A stretch of DNA of 64,000 nucleotides from ENR-C587 sp942493235 (lineage in GTDB: Bacteria > Bacteroidota > Ignavibacteria > Kapaibacteriales > UBA2268): positions 434,001 to 498,000 of the forward strand of contig OW818676.1 of the NCBI GenBank assembly GCA_942493235.1, in the 5' to 3' direction. The position numbers and the translations under genes are program-made. Every line of letters starts with the position of its first letter. The stretch's first letter is position 1. Below are positions 47,741 to 55,586 of this stretch, piece by piece. Under the pieces are notes generated by a model. The model was not told the origin of the DNA. It ran no database searches and worked only from the letters and a program-made list of their open reading frames with translations.

Positions 47741-48121
47741 CTAATTAGCAATATCTTCCATAACGACGAAAGCCACGGCATTATCTTCTGTATGCGATAA
47801 CGAAATATGGAATTTATACTGAGAATATTTAATAGCTAAGTCGCCGGATAAATCTTCGATGGGTCTGCCACTTGATTCATTAATAATGCCGAACTCTTTG
47901 AATTTAAATCCTTGAGTAATACCAGTTCCGATTGCTTTGCTAAATGATTCTTTTGCTGCAAAACGAGCTGCAAAATGTATATATTTAGTGTCGTTAAAAC
48001 TGTTGCAGTATTCGATTTCTCTTTCAGTAAAAATCCTTTTTAGAAATTTATCGCCGTATTTTTCGGCAATTTCTTGAATTCTTTTTACTTCAATAATATC
48101 AGTTCCTATACCAAATATCAT
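47741..48121 (-). CDS. acpS: Holo-[acyl-carrier-protein] synthase
   Basis: The 126-residue enzyme transfers 4'-phosphopantetheine to acyl carrier protein. The signature GIGTDIIEVKRI (~4-15) and RFAAKESFSKAIGTG (~53-67) are clear, and the rest has the usual SLSHTEDNAVAFVV end. It lies 2 bp after the sirtuin gene and is probably co-transcribed with it. Confidence 0.94.
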   Translation of the reverse strand: MIFGIGTDIIEVKRIQEIAEKYGDKFLKRIFTEREIEYCNSFNDTKYIHFAARFAAKESFSKAIGTGITQGFKFKEFGIINESSGRPIEDLSGDLAIKYSQYKFHISLSHTEDNAVAFVVMEDIAN

Positions 48122-48123
48122 AG

Positions 48124-48870
48124 TTATTCCTTTATATATGTTTTATATTGCTTTAGCAACTCGGGTAATATTTCTCCACTTGCTCCTGCCAGATGTAGAT
48201 CTAAATATGTAGTAATAGATGTTTTGTTTGGATTAATTTCTACTACATAAGCACCGCTGTCTTTAGCAATTAGTGGTAAATTGGCAGCCGGAAATACTTC
48301 TGCAGAAGTACCGACTGTAAAAAATACTTGGCTATTTTTAGCAGCTAATTCAGCATTTGCTAATGCTTGGTAAGGCAGGTCTTCGCCAAACCAAACTACA
48401 GAGGGTCTGATATTGCCACCACAAATTGGGCAAATAGGGACTTCTCCATTAGGTAGATTTGTTTTGCCGGTAAAGAATAATTTACATTTTGAACAATGAT
48501 TTTCTACAATATTGCCATGAAGCTCTAATACATTTTCAGAGCCTGCATTTTGATGAAGTCTGTCCACATTTTGTGTTATTAATGTAAAATTTGGGAAAAT
48601 TTGCTCCATCTCGGCTATAGCATAATGTCCCGGATTAGGTTTTGTCGAATTAATAACATCAAGCCTTTGCCGGTACCACTCCCATACAATTTTAGGATTC
48701 TTTAAGAAACCACTCATAGAGGCAAGTTCCGCCGGATTTAACTTAGACCAAATCCCGTCAGGGTCGCGGAAAGTCTTTATTCCGCTCTCGGCAGAAACTC
48801 CGGCTCCGGTCAATACTGCAATTGATTTTGCATTTTTAAGTTTTTCTAATAGAACAATTGGAATTTCCAT
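48124..48870 (-). CDS. cobB: NAD-dependent protein deacylase (sirtuin, CobB-like)
   Basis: The 248-residue sirtuin has GAGVSAESGIKTFRDPDGIW (~21-40), the NAD/active-site QNVDRLHQNAG (~105-115), catalytic His in LELHGN, and a structural zinc site CSKC...CPICGG. The stretch WEWYRQRL carries the Tyr-x-x-Arg pair of class III, SIRT5-like enzymes, suggesting activity on succinyl or malonyl lysine. It begins an operon with acpS. Confidence 0.92.
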   Translation of the reverse strand: MEIPIVLLEKLKNAKSIAVLTGAGVSAESGIKTFRDPDGIWSKLNPAELASMSGFLKNPKIVWEWYRQRLDVINSTKPNPGHYAIAEMEQIFPNFTLITQNVDRLHQNAGSENVLELHGNIVENHCSKCKLFFTGKTNLPNGEVPICPICGGNIRPSVVWFGEDLPYQALANAELAAKNSQVFFTVGTSAEVFPAANLPLIAKDSGAYVVEINPNKTSITTYLDLHLAGASGEILPELLKQYKTYIKE

Positions 48871-49209
48871 TTATTTTCTCAATAGATATTTTGTTAAATC
48901 TAAGAAAATAAATATACTAAAAAGTTCTATAATTTAAAAATTTCTTTGATTTATTCTGCAATCAGCTCTTAGAAACTATCTATTGATTTCAGTTCATTCC
49001 AGAAAGCGACAGGTATCAACATATTATCATTTGCAAAAGTAGAATAATACTCTCGTTTAAGTTTTAATTTATTAGATTAAATGGAGATATAACTTTTAAG
49101 CTGTCTGTTGTAAAAAATAATATTGTAATTACCGTTTTTACAGTTGCTTGAGTGAAGTCAATGGCAGATTTCACCAAATACACTAACTTCTGCTTTCGAT
49201 GGAAACCAC
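48871..49209. other. Spacer with RelB-type antitoxin relic
   Basis: No intact gene is visible. About 48955-49030 on the minus strand reads NDNMLIPVAFWNELKSIDSF then a stop then ELIAE, a decayed version of the RelB-like antitoxin intact at 52964-53170. The 49125-49209 part matches the region just downstream of the second RelE relic. Confidence 0.6.
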
Positions 49210-49477
49210 TTATGAGAAAGAACTATTAATCTCTTTGCGGTGGAGAAATCTGATAAACGTGATTTGTTGATTTTGATACTTTATACCGAGCCTATAGTCT
49301 CCGATTCGTATTCGGTAATAATTAGAATATCCAGTAAGCTTTATGATTGATAGTAGCTTAGTAAAATCTTCGGATTTCTTAAGTAACTCAATTAAAGGAA
49401 AATATGTGATTCCTGATATTGATGTCAGCTAATTTAGCTAAATCTTTATAGAAAGTCCTTTCATATAGAATTTCCAT
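49210..49477 (-). pseudogene. RelE/ParE-type toxin pseudogene, copy 1
   Basis: The minus strand from ATG 49477 reads MEILYERTFYKDLAKLADIN... and stops early; one base further on the next frame continues IELLKKSEDFTKLLS and YYRIRIGDYRLGIKY...ITFIRFLHRKEI, the conserved end of RelE-family RNA interferases. So one extra base has broken an otherwise whole gene of about 88 codons. It follows the antitoxin gene by 3 bp, as TA pairs do. Confidence 0.8.
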
Positions 49478-49480
49478 AAA

Positions 49481-49684
49481 TCAGCCCACTTTGGTAAGTA
49501 AACTCATTATATCCGCTTCATCGACCAAGTCTCCATTATCTCTATCTGCTATTAATGAAGCGAATTCCAAATCTTCTTCATTATCAACGTTTAATGCTTT
49601 AGATTTGATGTTCATTTTCTCAAACATTTCATTTAGAAACCGGAATTCTTCTTTATCTTTCGGCATCACGAGCAAAGTATCCAT
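49481..49684 (-). CDS. Antitoxin-like small protein, partner of the broken RelE
   Basis: The 67-residue acidic protein starts MDTLLVMPKDKEEFRF and contains NMFEKMNIKSK-like helix content and a DLVDEADIMSLLTKV tail. It is the usual size and charge of a RelE-type antitoxin and precedes the RelE relic by 3 bp. The frame extends upstream to 49723. I infer the antitoxin role from position; the sequence family is not one I can name. It is kept intact while the toxin is broken. Confidence 0.65.
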   Translation of the reverse strand: MDTLLVMPKDKEEFRFLNEMFEKMNIKSKALNVDNEEDLEFASLIADRDNGDLVDEADIMSLLTKVG

Positions 49685-49772
49685 GTCTATTCCCTTTTTA
49701 ACGGAAGTTCCGGAAATAAACAAGGCAAGAACAGCATCTAAGTATATGTAATATAAATTAGTTAAAATGATA

Positions 49773-51431
49773 TTACTTTAATTTTCTACTGACTACATTT
49801 ATTTTGATATGTGGTAATGTAGTTGGCAATTTAACATTAATTGCCTCCAGTAGTTGTTTCATCTTATTATTTGGCTCCGGTATTACATAAATCTTTTCTC
49901 CAGTCTTGTAAGTTTCTTCGATAATTGATAGATTATTAAATGAGTCAATAGCCTCAGCCACGGGAATTCCAAATATTTTCCAGTTATTTCTCAAATACTT
50001 AATTACTAAATATGCAAGCATGACAACAAACGCGTGTCCGCGAGTGCTCGCTTCTGTCTGAACGAACCAAGGTCTTAATTCAAGAACTTCTGTCTTCATA
50101 TTCTTAAATGCTGTTTCTACTTTTGATAAGTCCTTGTATCTGCTGTGAATAATTTCTTTATCAACTGTAGTCGGTAAATTTGTCTTAATTATATAGCATC
50201 CGTCGAGTAAAGATAATTCTGCAAGTAACTGCTCATCGATAAAGACTGCTAATTTACGATTATTATCTTTTGATACATCTACAGATAAATAGCTATCTAA
50301 TTTTAGCTTCTTTATTTTTTCATCTACGTTTTTTTTAGCTACATCGACACAGGCTTTAGAGTGCATTTCTAAATAATCATTTTTTTCTTTTAAAAAACTT
50401 TCTAATTTTTCTCTCTTTTGCTTTCTTGACCTACGTATTTCTAAAGTACGTTGCGGATTACGTCTTAATACATAACGAACGCCATTATTTTCTACTTCTT
50501 TTAATTCAGTATCAAAAAGGCTCATTTCTATTATACCGGAATTTAACAGTGTTTGAATCTGCGGTTTGGTTATTGCAGTTATATAATAAAAATCATTTTC
50601 AGTAATTTCATCTACTTGCTTTGATTTAATCATACCTCTGTCTCCGACAAAGGTTACATATTCGCATTTAAACTTCTCGACTACTTTTTTAATCTGATTA
50701 CCAAATGTTTGATAATCAAGTGTGTTGCCTTCAAACAGCTCTATTGATAACGGATATCCGTCTTCATCACACAATAATCCCGCAACTACTTGCTTTTTAC
50801 CTTTCTTTTTGTCTCGATTATAGCCCCATTCTGCCAAATCATTATGTTCACCTTCGAAGTAACTGCTTGTTACATCATATAAAAATAATGTTGGCTTAGA
50901 ACCTTTAAATCGCTCGTTAAATAATTTGACTTCGATTTTCGATTGATTTGATGATAGCCATGAAAGATTGTCATATAAACTGTCTTCACTGATTTTTTCT
51001 TGAATGTTGAGCACTTCGCATAATGCTTGATTTGATGTATAGCGGATTGTTGACAAACAAGAACCTTGATTAATAACTCTTGATATTATTTGCATTAGAG
51101 CAAGCTTGCCTTCTAATTTAGAGCCTAAAGCTTTATGCACACCAAATTTCTTTAATATTTCATAAATTAGCTGAACTGCTCCGACGCTTTTATAGACTTG
51201 GCTTGATTCTTTGACTTTTAAATATTTTGAGACATCGCCTCTGTTTTTCAAGGCAAATTCAATAGCTAAAATTTCATCTTCGGGTAGATGCGATATATTA
51301 CAAATAACTCTTGTCTTAACTTTCCCATTCTCCCTGTAAGATTCTCTTATCAGGCTTGTATATTTAGTTTTCTCAGATTTATTATTGTTAGCAATTAGAA
51401 ACGTACATAATAATCTCCAAATAAAATACAA
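49773..51431 (-). CDS. IS1634-family (IS4-type DDE) transposase
   Basis: The 552-residue transposase has KYTSLIRESYREN near the start, FLYDVTSSYFEG (~184-195), the long insertion-type middle, and the IS1634 C-terminal signature HSRYKDLSKVETAFKNMK (~430-447) with WFVQTEAS and RGHAFVVMLAYL. The ORF opens at TTG 51431. A better start with GGAG is ATG 51408, but its frame stops after six codons (MYVSNC), whereas IS1634 proteins typically begin MYV-S. One surplus T near 51395 would explain this. The element's ends could not be identified. Confidence 0.85.
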   Translation of the reverse strand: MYFIWRLLCTFLIANNNKSEKTKYTSLIRESYRENGKVKTRVICNISHLPEDEILAIEFALKNRGDVSKYLKVKESSQVYKSVGAVQLIYEILKKFGVHKALGSKLEGKLALMQIISRVINQGSCLSTIRYTSNQALCEVLNIQEKISEDSLYDNLSWLSSNQSKIEVKLFNERFKGSKPTLFLYDVTSSYFEGEHNDLAEWGYNRDKKKGKKQVVAGLLCDEDGYPLSIELFEGNTLDYQTFGNQIKKVVEKFKCEYVTFVGDRGMIKSKQVDEITENDFYYITAITKPQIQTLLNSGIIEMSLFDTELKEVENNGVRYVLRRNPQRTLEIRRSRKQKREKLESFLKEKNDYLEMHSKACVDVAKKNVDEKIKKLKLDSYLSVDVSKDNNRKLAVFIDEQLLAELSLLDGCYIIKTNLPTTVDKEIIHSRYKDLSKVETAFKNMKTEVLELRPWFVQTEASTRGHAFVVMLAYLVIKYLRNNWKIFGIPVAEAIDSFNNLSIIEETYKTGEKIYVIPEPNNKMKQLLEAINVKLPTTLPHIKINVVSRKLK

Positions 51432-51733
51432 TGCTTACAAATATAAGCATAAATATTTTATATACAAATTATTTATCATTAATAAAAATGCCTACGTATA
51501 TTTAAACAAAAATACACTTATCTGTTGGTAGATTAGTTACTTATTGCAATATGACGAGCGGAAGTTCCGTTTTAAAATTAAATGTGTTTTAAGAAACGAA
51601 GTTAGTGTCTAATTATATTGGCTTAATTGAGGGTTTCCTCCTTCGCTTTGCTGAGATGTAGGGATATTTAAACTTTAGGTTTCATCTTGCAAATGCTCCT
51701 CGTATCGGGATATAATTTATGAACTGCTACCTA
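51432..51733. other. Spacer beyond the IS1634 transposase
   Basis: A palindrome atgcttacaaatataagcat lies at 51431-51450 and might belong to the end of the IS. No terminal repeats or target duplication could be matched. No gene is seen. Confidence 0.35.
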
Positions 51734-52330
51734 TCAACAAGAACTGTAAATATTTAAAGCCCAAGGATTTATTTTATTGTAAACTTTAGCAATATTGCCA
51801 TTAATTGATTTAAATAAAAGAATTGGTTCGGCAAATTCAACGGAATTATCATAAATATAAGCACGGTCAACTAAACTAATCGCAATCGAACAATTAATAA
51901 TTGATTTGGTATATCTACTAATAATTTTGGAAATTGGTACATCGTGTCCGCCTTGCATTACTCTATTGGCTATTCTGCTAGCATTAATTGCCGGACTGTC
52001 TGTGCCGACAAAGAATAATCTAACAAAATACTCGGCGGCTATTGCTTTTTTAATAAAATCTAATTTATCAGGTGCGGATAGCACAGTTTCAAAAATTAAA
52101 TCTCTGCGGTTAGCTATACATTCATTTCGTCTGTCTGCCGCATAATTTGCCGCATTAATTACTGCTGTCGGCGAATTCCAGTCTCCAAACATATCCTTGG
52201 CAATATCGTCTGGATTGATATATTGGCAACCTTCTATCCAATCGTGTTGAAGTAATTTGAAAGTAACAGAGGTCTTACCCGAACCATTGGGACCGGCAAT
52301 TATAATTAGTTTAGGCTTGATTTGGTTCAT
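51734..52330 (-). CDS. Zeta-toxin-like P-loop kinase
   Basis: The 198-residue protein has Walker A GPNGSGKT (residues 13-20), NPDDIAKDMFG (~39-49), and RRDLIFETVLSAP (~75-87), the pattern of zeta toxins that phosphorylate UDP-N-acetylglucosamine. It lacks the long C-terminal part of Streptococcal zeta. It follows and overlaps by 20 bp an 80-residue acidic protein gene that is its likely antitoxin. Confidence 0.82.
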   Translation of the reverse strand: MNQIKPKLIIIAGPNGSGKTSVTFKLLQHDWIEGCQYINPDDIAKDMFGDWNSPTAVINAANYAADRRNECIANRRDLIFETVLSAPDKLDFIKKAIAAEYFVRLFFVGTDSPAINASRIANRVMQGGHDVPISKIISRYTKSIINCSIAISLVDRAYIYDNSVEFAEPILLFKSINGNIAKVYNKINPWALNIYSSC

Positions 52331-52553
52331 GTGAGTGTCTTTTGATCATACTATGTGTTTGCTTTGCTAAACGAACTTGTTTACTCAAATTAGACATTAA
52401 TATTGAATTTGTTTCGATAGCTTTTTGCTTTGCTTCATCGGCAACTTCCTTCATTATCATTGCCAATTGCTCATCGCTTGGTTCAGTATCATAAGTAAAT
52501 CTATAGTCTTGAATTACTTTATCCACTTTTATATCTTCTTCTTTATTTCCCAT
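52311..52553 (-). CDS. Antitoxin partner of the zeta-type kinase
   Basis: The 80-residue helical acidic protein is encoded upstream of the zeta-type kinase with a 20 bp overlap. Its size and helices (DEQLAMIMKEVADEAKQKA) would suit a toxin-blocking antitoxin. Sequence identity with known epsilon antitoxins is not visible, so the call depends on position. Confidence 0.7.
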   Translation of the reverse strand: MGNKEEDIKVDKVIQDYRFTYDTEPSDEQLAMIMKEVADEAKQKAIETNSILMSNLSKQVRLAKQTHSMIKRHSHEPNQA

Positions 52554-52695
52554 TTTTATTTGCCTTGTTTAAATTGTATTAGAAGAGAAGTTTAATCTTT
52601 TTAAATATTGTAATTACCGTTTACATAGATGCTTGAGTGAAGTTAAAGGCAGATTTCGCCAAACATCCCTGCTCCTTCTTGGGATGATTAAACAC

Positions 52696-52961
52696 TTATG
52701 GGAAAGAACAATAAATCTCTATGAGGTGGAGAAATCTAATAATTTCAAGAGTATCATTTTCAAAATAAATCCCTAATCTATAATCGCTGATTCGGATTCT
52801 AAAGGCAGTAGCACTACCTTTTACTTCTTAACATTTGTAATTTGGGTTAGATTATTGCAATTTTCTAAAGATTCAATCACTTTGATTAATTAGGACTTAA
52901 CTTGGTTATCAGTAATCCTATCCAAATCTTTCAAGAAACTGCTAAGAAATTCTACTCTCAT
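52696..52961 (-). pseudogene. RelE/ParE-type toxin pseudogene, copy 2
   Basis: From ATG 52961 the minus strand reads MRVEFLSSFLKDLDRITDNQVKS and then stops. It resumes with LIKVIESLENCNNLTQI, stops again, and after a frame change ends AFRIRISDYRLGIYF...IIRFLHLIEIYCSFP. These are RelE-family pieces; two in-frame stops and a frameshift show it is dead. It begins directly after the antitoxin gene. Confidence 0.82.
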
Positions 52962-52963
52962 TA

Positions 52964-53170
52964 TTATCTTTCGGCATCACGAGCAAAGTTTCCATGTCTC
53001 TTTGAATCGTATTCTTTAAAGTCAAAGAATTCAGTCTCTTCGCTTTGCAGTTCGATTAGCTCTTGTCTATCTTCGATAATTGAAATCAATTCTTTAAAGC
53101 TATCTTTCGATTTCAATTCATTCCAGAAAGCAATTGGTATCAATATATTATCATTTTGTATTTGAAGCAT
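52964..53170 (-). CDS. RelB-like antitoxin, upstream of dead toxin
   Basis: The 68-residue protein (MLQIQNDNILIPIAFWNELK...) has the helical SIIEDRQELIEL and acidic EFFDFKEYD segments typical of RelB-like antitoxins of Bacteroidota. Its last residues (HGNFARDAER) are unusual: the underlying DNA, catcacgagcaaag-type sequence, matches the start of the antitoxin gene at 49684, so the 3' end was probably rewritten by recombination. Its toxin partner is a pseudogene. Confidence 0.6.
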   Translation of the reverse strand: MLQIQNDNILIPIAFWNELKSKDSFKELISIIEDRQELIELQSEETEFFDFKEYDSKRHGNFARDAER

Positions 53171-53260
53171 TATGTTCTCATTTTAATTTGTAATTCAATG
53201 ATAAACAACGGCGATATTTACATTTTATTTTATATATTTAGCCCAATATTATTCTCTATT

Positions 53261-53294
53261 TCAATTGTGTTGTCAGTGTCGCCACAATTTGCTA
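53261..53294. repeat. 34-bp direct repeat with hairpin, copy 1
   Basis: The segment from tcaattgtg to cacaatttgcta forms an aattgtg/cacaatt hairpin and recurs at 54107-54140 with one mismatch. A second GC-rich hairpin follows at 53307-53338. The two copies bracket the DUF2442/DUF4160 pair. Confidence 0.8.
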
Positions 53295-53396
53295 TTATTT
53301 TCGTTCACTCCTCTCTTGTTTGGGCGAGGAGAGGAGTGGGAAATATTACTTTCCGCAACAATCGATGATAAAAAGCTTGTTAATGTATGATTTAAT

Positions 53397-53630
53397 CTAT
53401 ATGCAATTTTTATATAAACAATCAGGGCAAATATCTTGACCACCGCTCCACTCAACAGTTCTTCCGGAAATGCGTACTGAATTAAAAATATCAAAATTCA
53501 AAAGTTCTGAAAACCATTCTCCGTTTAAATATGGTTTACAATCAAACTTTCCGATTTTTCCATCAGAAAACTTGATTTGTAGAAAATAATCATTTTCCGG
53601 ATAAACTTCTATAGGTTTTACAACATTCAT
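53397..53630 (-). CDS. DUF2442 protein, putative TA partner
   Basis: The 77-residue protein shows the DUF2442 layout: VKPIEVYPENDYFLQIKFSDGKIGKFD, then a PYLNGEWFSEL segment and VRISGRTVEWSGGQDICPDCLY. DUF2442 proteins often sit beside DUF4160 proteins. It starts 4 bp after the DUF4160 gene. Confidence 0.87.
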   Translation of the reverse strand: MNVVKPIEVYPENDYFLQIKFSDGKIGKFDCKPYLNGEWFSELLNFDIFNSVRISGRTVEWSGGQDICPDCLYKNCI

Positions 53631-53634
53631 GTTA

Positions 53635-53901
53635 TTACCTCAAAGGATCAATTTTAAAATATTCCTTACCTTCAGATAACAGTTTCCAATTCGCCAATAA
53701 ATCTTCATTATGAATTTCGAGCCAAGCTAAAACCAATTTCAATTTTTTAGTAGGAAGATCACCACTTAAAACTAATCCATCAAGCGAAATTACTGCTTCG
53801 AAATCTTGATATTCCGCATGTATATGAGGTTTATGGTGCTTACCATTTATTTCTCGGTACATTTTTATTATTACTCCATAAAATATACTTAAAGTTGGCA
53901 T
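53635..53901 (-). CDS. DUF4160 protein, putative TA partner
   Basis: The 88-residue protein contains the DUF4160 pattern: IIKMYREINGKHHKPHIHAEYQ and a LDGLVLSGDLP segment with LAWLEIHNEDLLANWKLL. DUF4160 with DUF2442 is widely regarded as a candidate toxin-antitoxin pair; I recall this from comparative surveys and cannot cite a confirmed mechanism. The pair lies between two 34-bp repeats. Confidence 0.87.
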   Translation of the reverse strand: MPTLSIFYGVIIKMYREINGKHHKPHIHAEYQDFEAVISLDGLVLSGDLPTKKLKLVLAWLEIHNEDLLANWKLLSEGKEYFKIDPLR

Positions 53902-54347
53902 TATAAATCCTCAAATTAAAAATTGAAACAACTGATTTTACATTATTTTAAAACTCTCCGATAATTATTATTGTTTAAAAGTAGAAGTATTTGCTTTAGA
54001 AATATTGTAAGTATGACTTACCCAAGTTATATTCAGAGATCAATTAGAAAATTATTAAATGTCAAATGATTTAATTCATATAATAATGATAAACATACTG
54101 TTTTTCTCAATTGTGTTGACAGTGTCGCCACAATTTGCTACTTCTTTTCAATTATTTCATTGAGCAATTTTTCTTATCTTATTTGGTTGTTTAATTATCG
54201 AGTAAATCCTCCCTTCCCGAAATTCTTATTTGAGATGGGGGGGAGGAAACAAGATAGACTATTATTCTATATCATTAATCATCAACAAATCTCGAAATTC
54301 TTTTTCAATTTCAGTTTTAAGATTAGGAATATTGGTATTTAAATCTT
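53902..54347. other. Spacer between the DUF4160 gene and the small gene pair
   Basis: It contains the second 34-bp repeat (54107-54140) and a GC-rich hairpin ctcccttc...gggggggag near 54210-54245, parallel to the one after copy 1. No gene is visible. Confidence 0.5.
54107..54140. repeat. 34-bp direct repeat with hairpin, copy 2
   Basis: It matches 53261-53294 at 33 of 34 positions in the same orientation. Confidence 0.8.
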
Positions 54348-54824
54348 CTAAAAATATATTTTTTTATCAGTACTTAGTTGGCGATTTTCTAGATTAGTAT
54401 TTAATCCAGCGAAAGTTGAAAAATTACCCAATGTCTCTCTAATCTTTTCTGTTAAATTATCCAGCTTATAACATATATTTTCATTCAAATAAATCCTATT
54501 TTTATCAATATACGTCTTTAAATTGTTCATTACTTCAGTGGGCTCTTTTGAAACACTATTACTATTTTCATAATTAGAATAATTTATAAATTGAATTAAA
54601 CTATTCAATGATTTCTCGACTACGCATATTTGTGAAAATATTTCGTTTAAAATTCTTACTTTTTCACTATAGTAATTAGAATATTTTATTTTATGTTCTT
54701 CCGTTATCCTCAATAATTTTGATTTGTATTTTTCAAATTTAAAATAGAACATTACTGTAATTGCTAAATTGATAACAACAGTAATAATATTGGTTATATA
54801 AAGCATAGTAAAAAAACCTTTCAT
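54348..54824 (-). CDS. Small membrane-anchored helical protein, unknown
   Basis: The 158-residue protein has one N-terminal membrane helix (LYITNIITVVINLAITVMFYF) and then a long helical, probably coiled-coil, domain. Its ATG overlaps the stop of the 70-residue upstream gene (ATGA). An alternative start is Met-7. I do not recognise it. It would be the third gene of a pgk operon before IS630 interrupted it. Confidence 0.65.
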   Translation of the reverse strand: MKGFFTMLYITNIITVVINLAITVMFYFKFEKYKSKLLRITEEHKIKYSNYYSEKVRILNEIFSQICVVEKSLNSLIQFINYSNYENSNSVSKEPTEVMNNLKTYIDKNRIYLNENICYKLDNLTEKIRETLGNFSTFAGLNTNLENRQLSTDKKIYF

Positions 54825-55021
54825 TTTACTGATAATACATCAACTTCAATATTCACATTGTTTCCATCATTAAAACCAGTATCATAATCATATACTTTTT
54901 CTGATAGTTTAAATTCTTTACAAGGTGCGGCTTCACCATTATCAATACTGCATAGAGCTGTGTGCTTCTTTTTGTAAAGTACACTACCATTTGTATTTTT
55001 TATAGTCATACCAAGTTGCAT
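54821..55021 (-). CDS. Small protein gene truncated at its start by IS630
   Basis: The remaining frame begins MQLGMTIKNTNGSVLYKKKH and is beta-rich. If the IS630 element and one TA copy are removed, the reading frame continues upstream as MRSRMQLGM, with the ATG one base after the pgk stop. So the original gene most likely began there and IS630 inserted in codon 3. The remaining ATG may still allow translation. The family is unknown; two Cys and several Tyr are notable. Confidence 0.6.
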   Translation of the reverse strand: MQLGMTIKNTNGSVLYKKKHTALCSIDNGEAAPCKEFKLSEKVYDYDTGFNDGNNVNIEVDVLSVK

Positions 55022-55022
55022 T

Positions 55023-55586
55023 CTAATATCCAATATTTAAATACGGGAAAAATGTCATCGATTTTAGATATTCTGGCTTAGAAGAAAGATCGTTTAAGCC
55101 AATACAAATACAATCCATTGATTCATCAATTGAATTAAATATTTTGTTATGAAGGTATTTTTCTCTTAACTCATCCCATATGTGTTCAGTAGGATTTACC
55201 TCCGGGCTATATGGTGGTTGATTTAAAAAAGTTATGTTGTCAGGTATAATTAATGATTTGCTTCTGTGCCAGCCTGCTCCATCAACTTGCATAATAATAT
55301 GATTTTCTTTAAAATCCTTTGATACTTGCTCAAGAAATATATTCATCATTTCTGTATTGCAGTAAGGTAAAATCAAGGAACTCATCTTTCCGAGACTTGG
55401 AGCAACAGCACAATAGACATAAAAGGACTGCCTAACTATTTGTTTGGGTACATTGGGTCTCATCCCAAGAGGAGCCCATGAAGCTTTTGGAATGTTAACC
55501 CTGCCAAATCTACCCTCATCCTGAGTCATTATTACAAGATTGTTTTTATCTATACTCTTTTCTTTAACAATTTGGTTTACTTTCAA
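55023..55586 (-). CDS. IS630-family transposase, DDE domain (second ORF)
   Basis: The 187-residue ORF holds the catalytic core of a DDE_3 transposase: MTQDEGRFG (~21-29, first Asp), IIMQVDGAGWHRSKS (second Asp), and PPYSPEVNPTEHIWDELREKY (Glu). It has no ATG start of its own (opens at TTG) and is in the -1 frame with respect to the upstream ORF, with which it overlaps by 4 bp. It is probably expressed as a fusion by slippage on a seven-A run. Confidence 0.88.
   Translation of the reverse strand: MKVNQIVKEKSIDKNNLVIMTQDEGRFGRVNIPKASWAPLGMRPNVPKQIVRQSFYVYCAVAPSLGKMSSLILPYCNTEMMNIFLEQVSKDFKENHIIMQVDGAGWHRSKSLIIPDNITFLNQPPYSPEVNPTEHIWDELREKYLHNKIFNSIDESMDCICIGLNDLSSKPEYLKSMTFFPYLNIGY

Noticed and set aside
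49690..51570. Shared cggaagttccg at 49701 and 51560 as target-site duplication of the IS1634 element
   Set aside because: The match is only about ten bases, is itself partly symmetrical, and lies too far from the transposase on either side to fix as a duplication.
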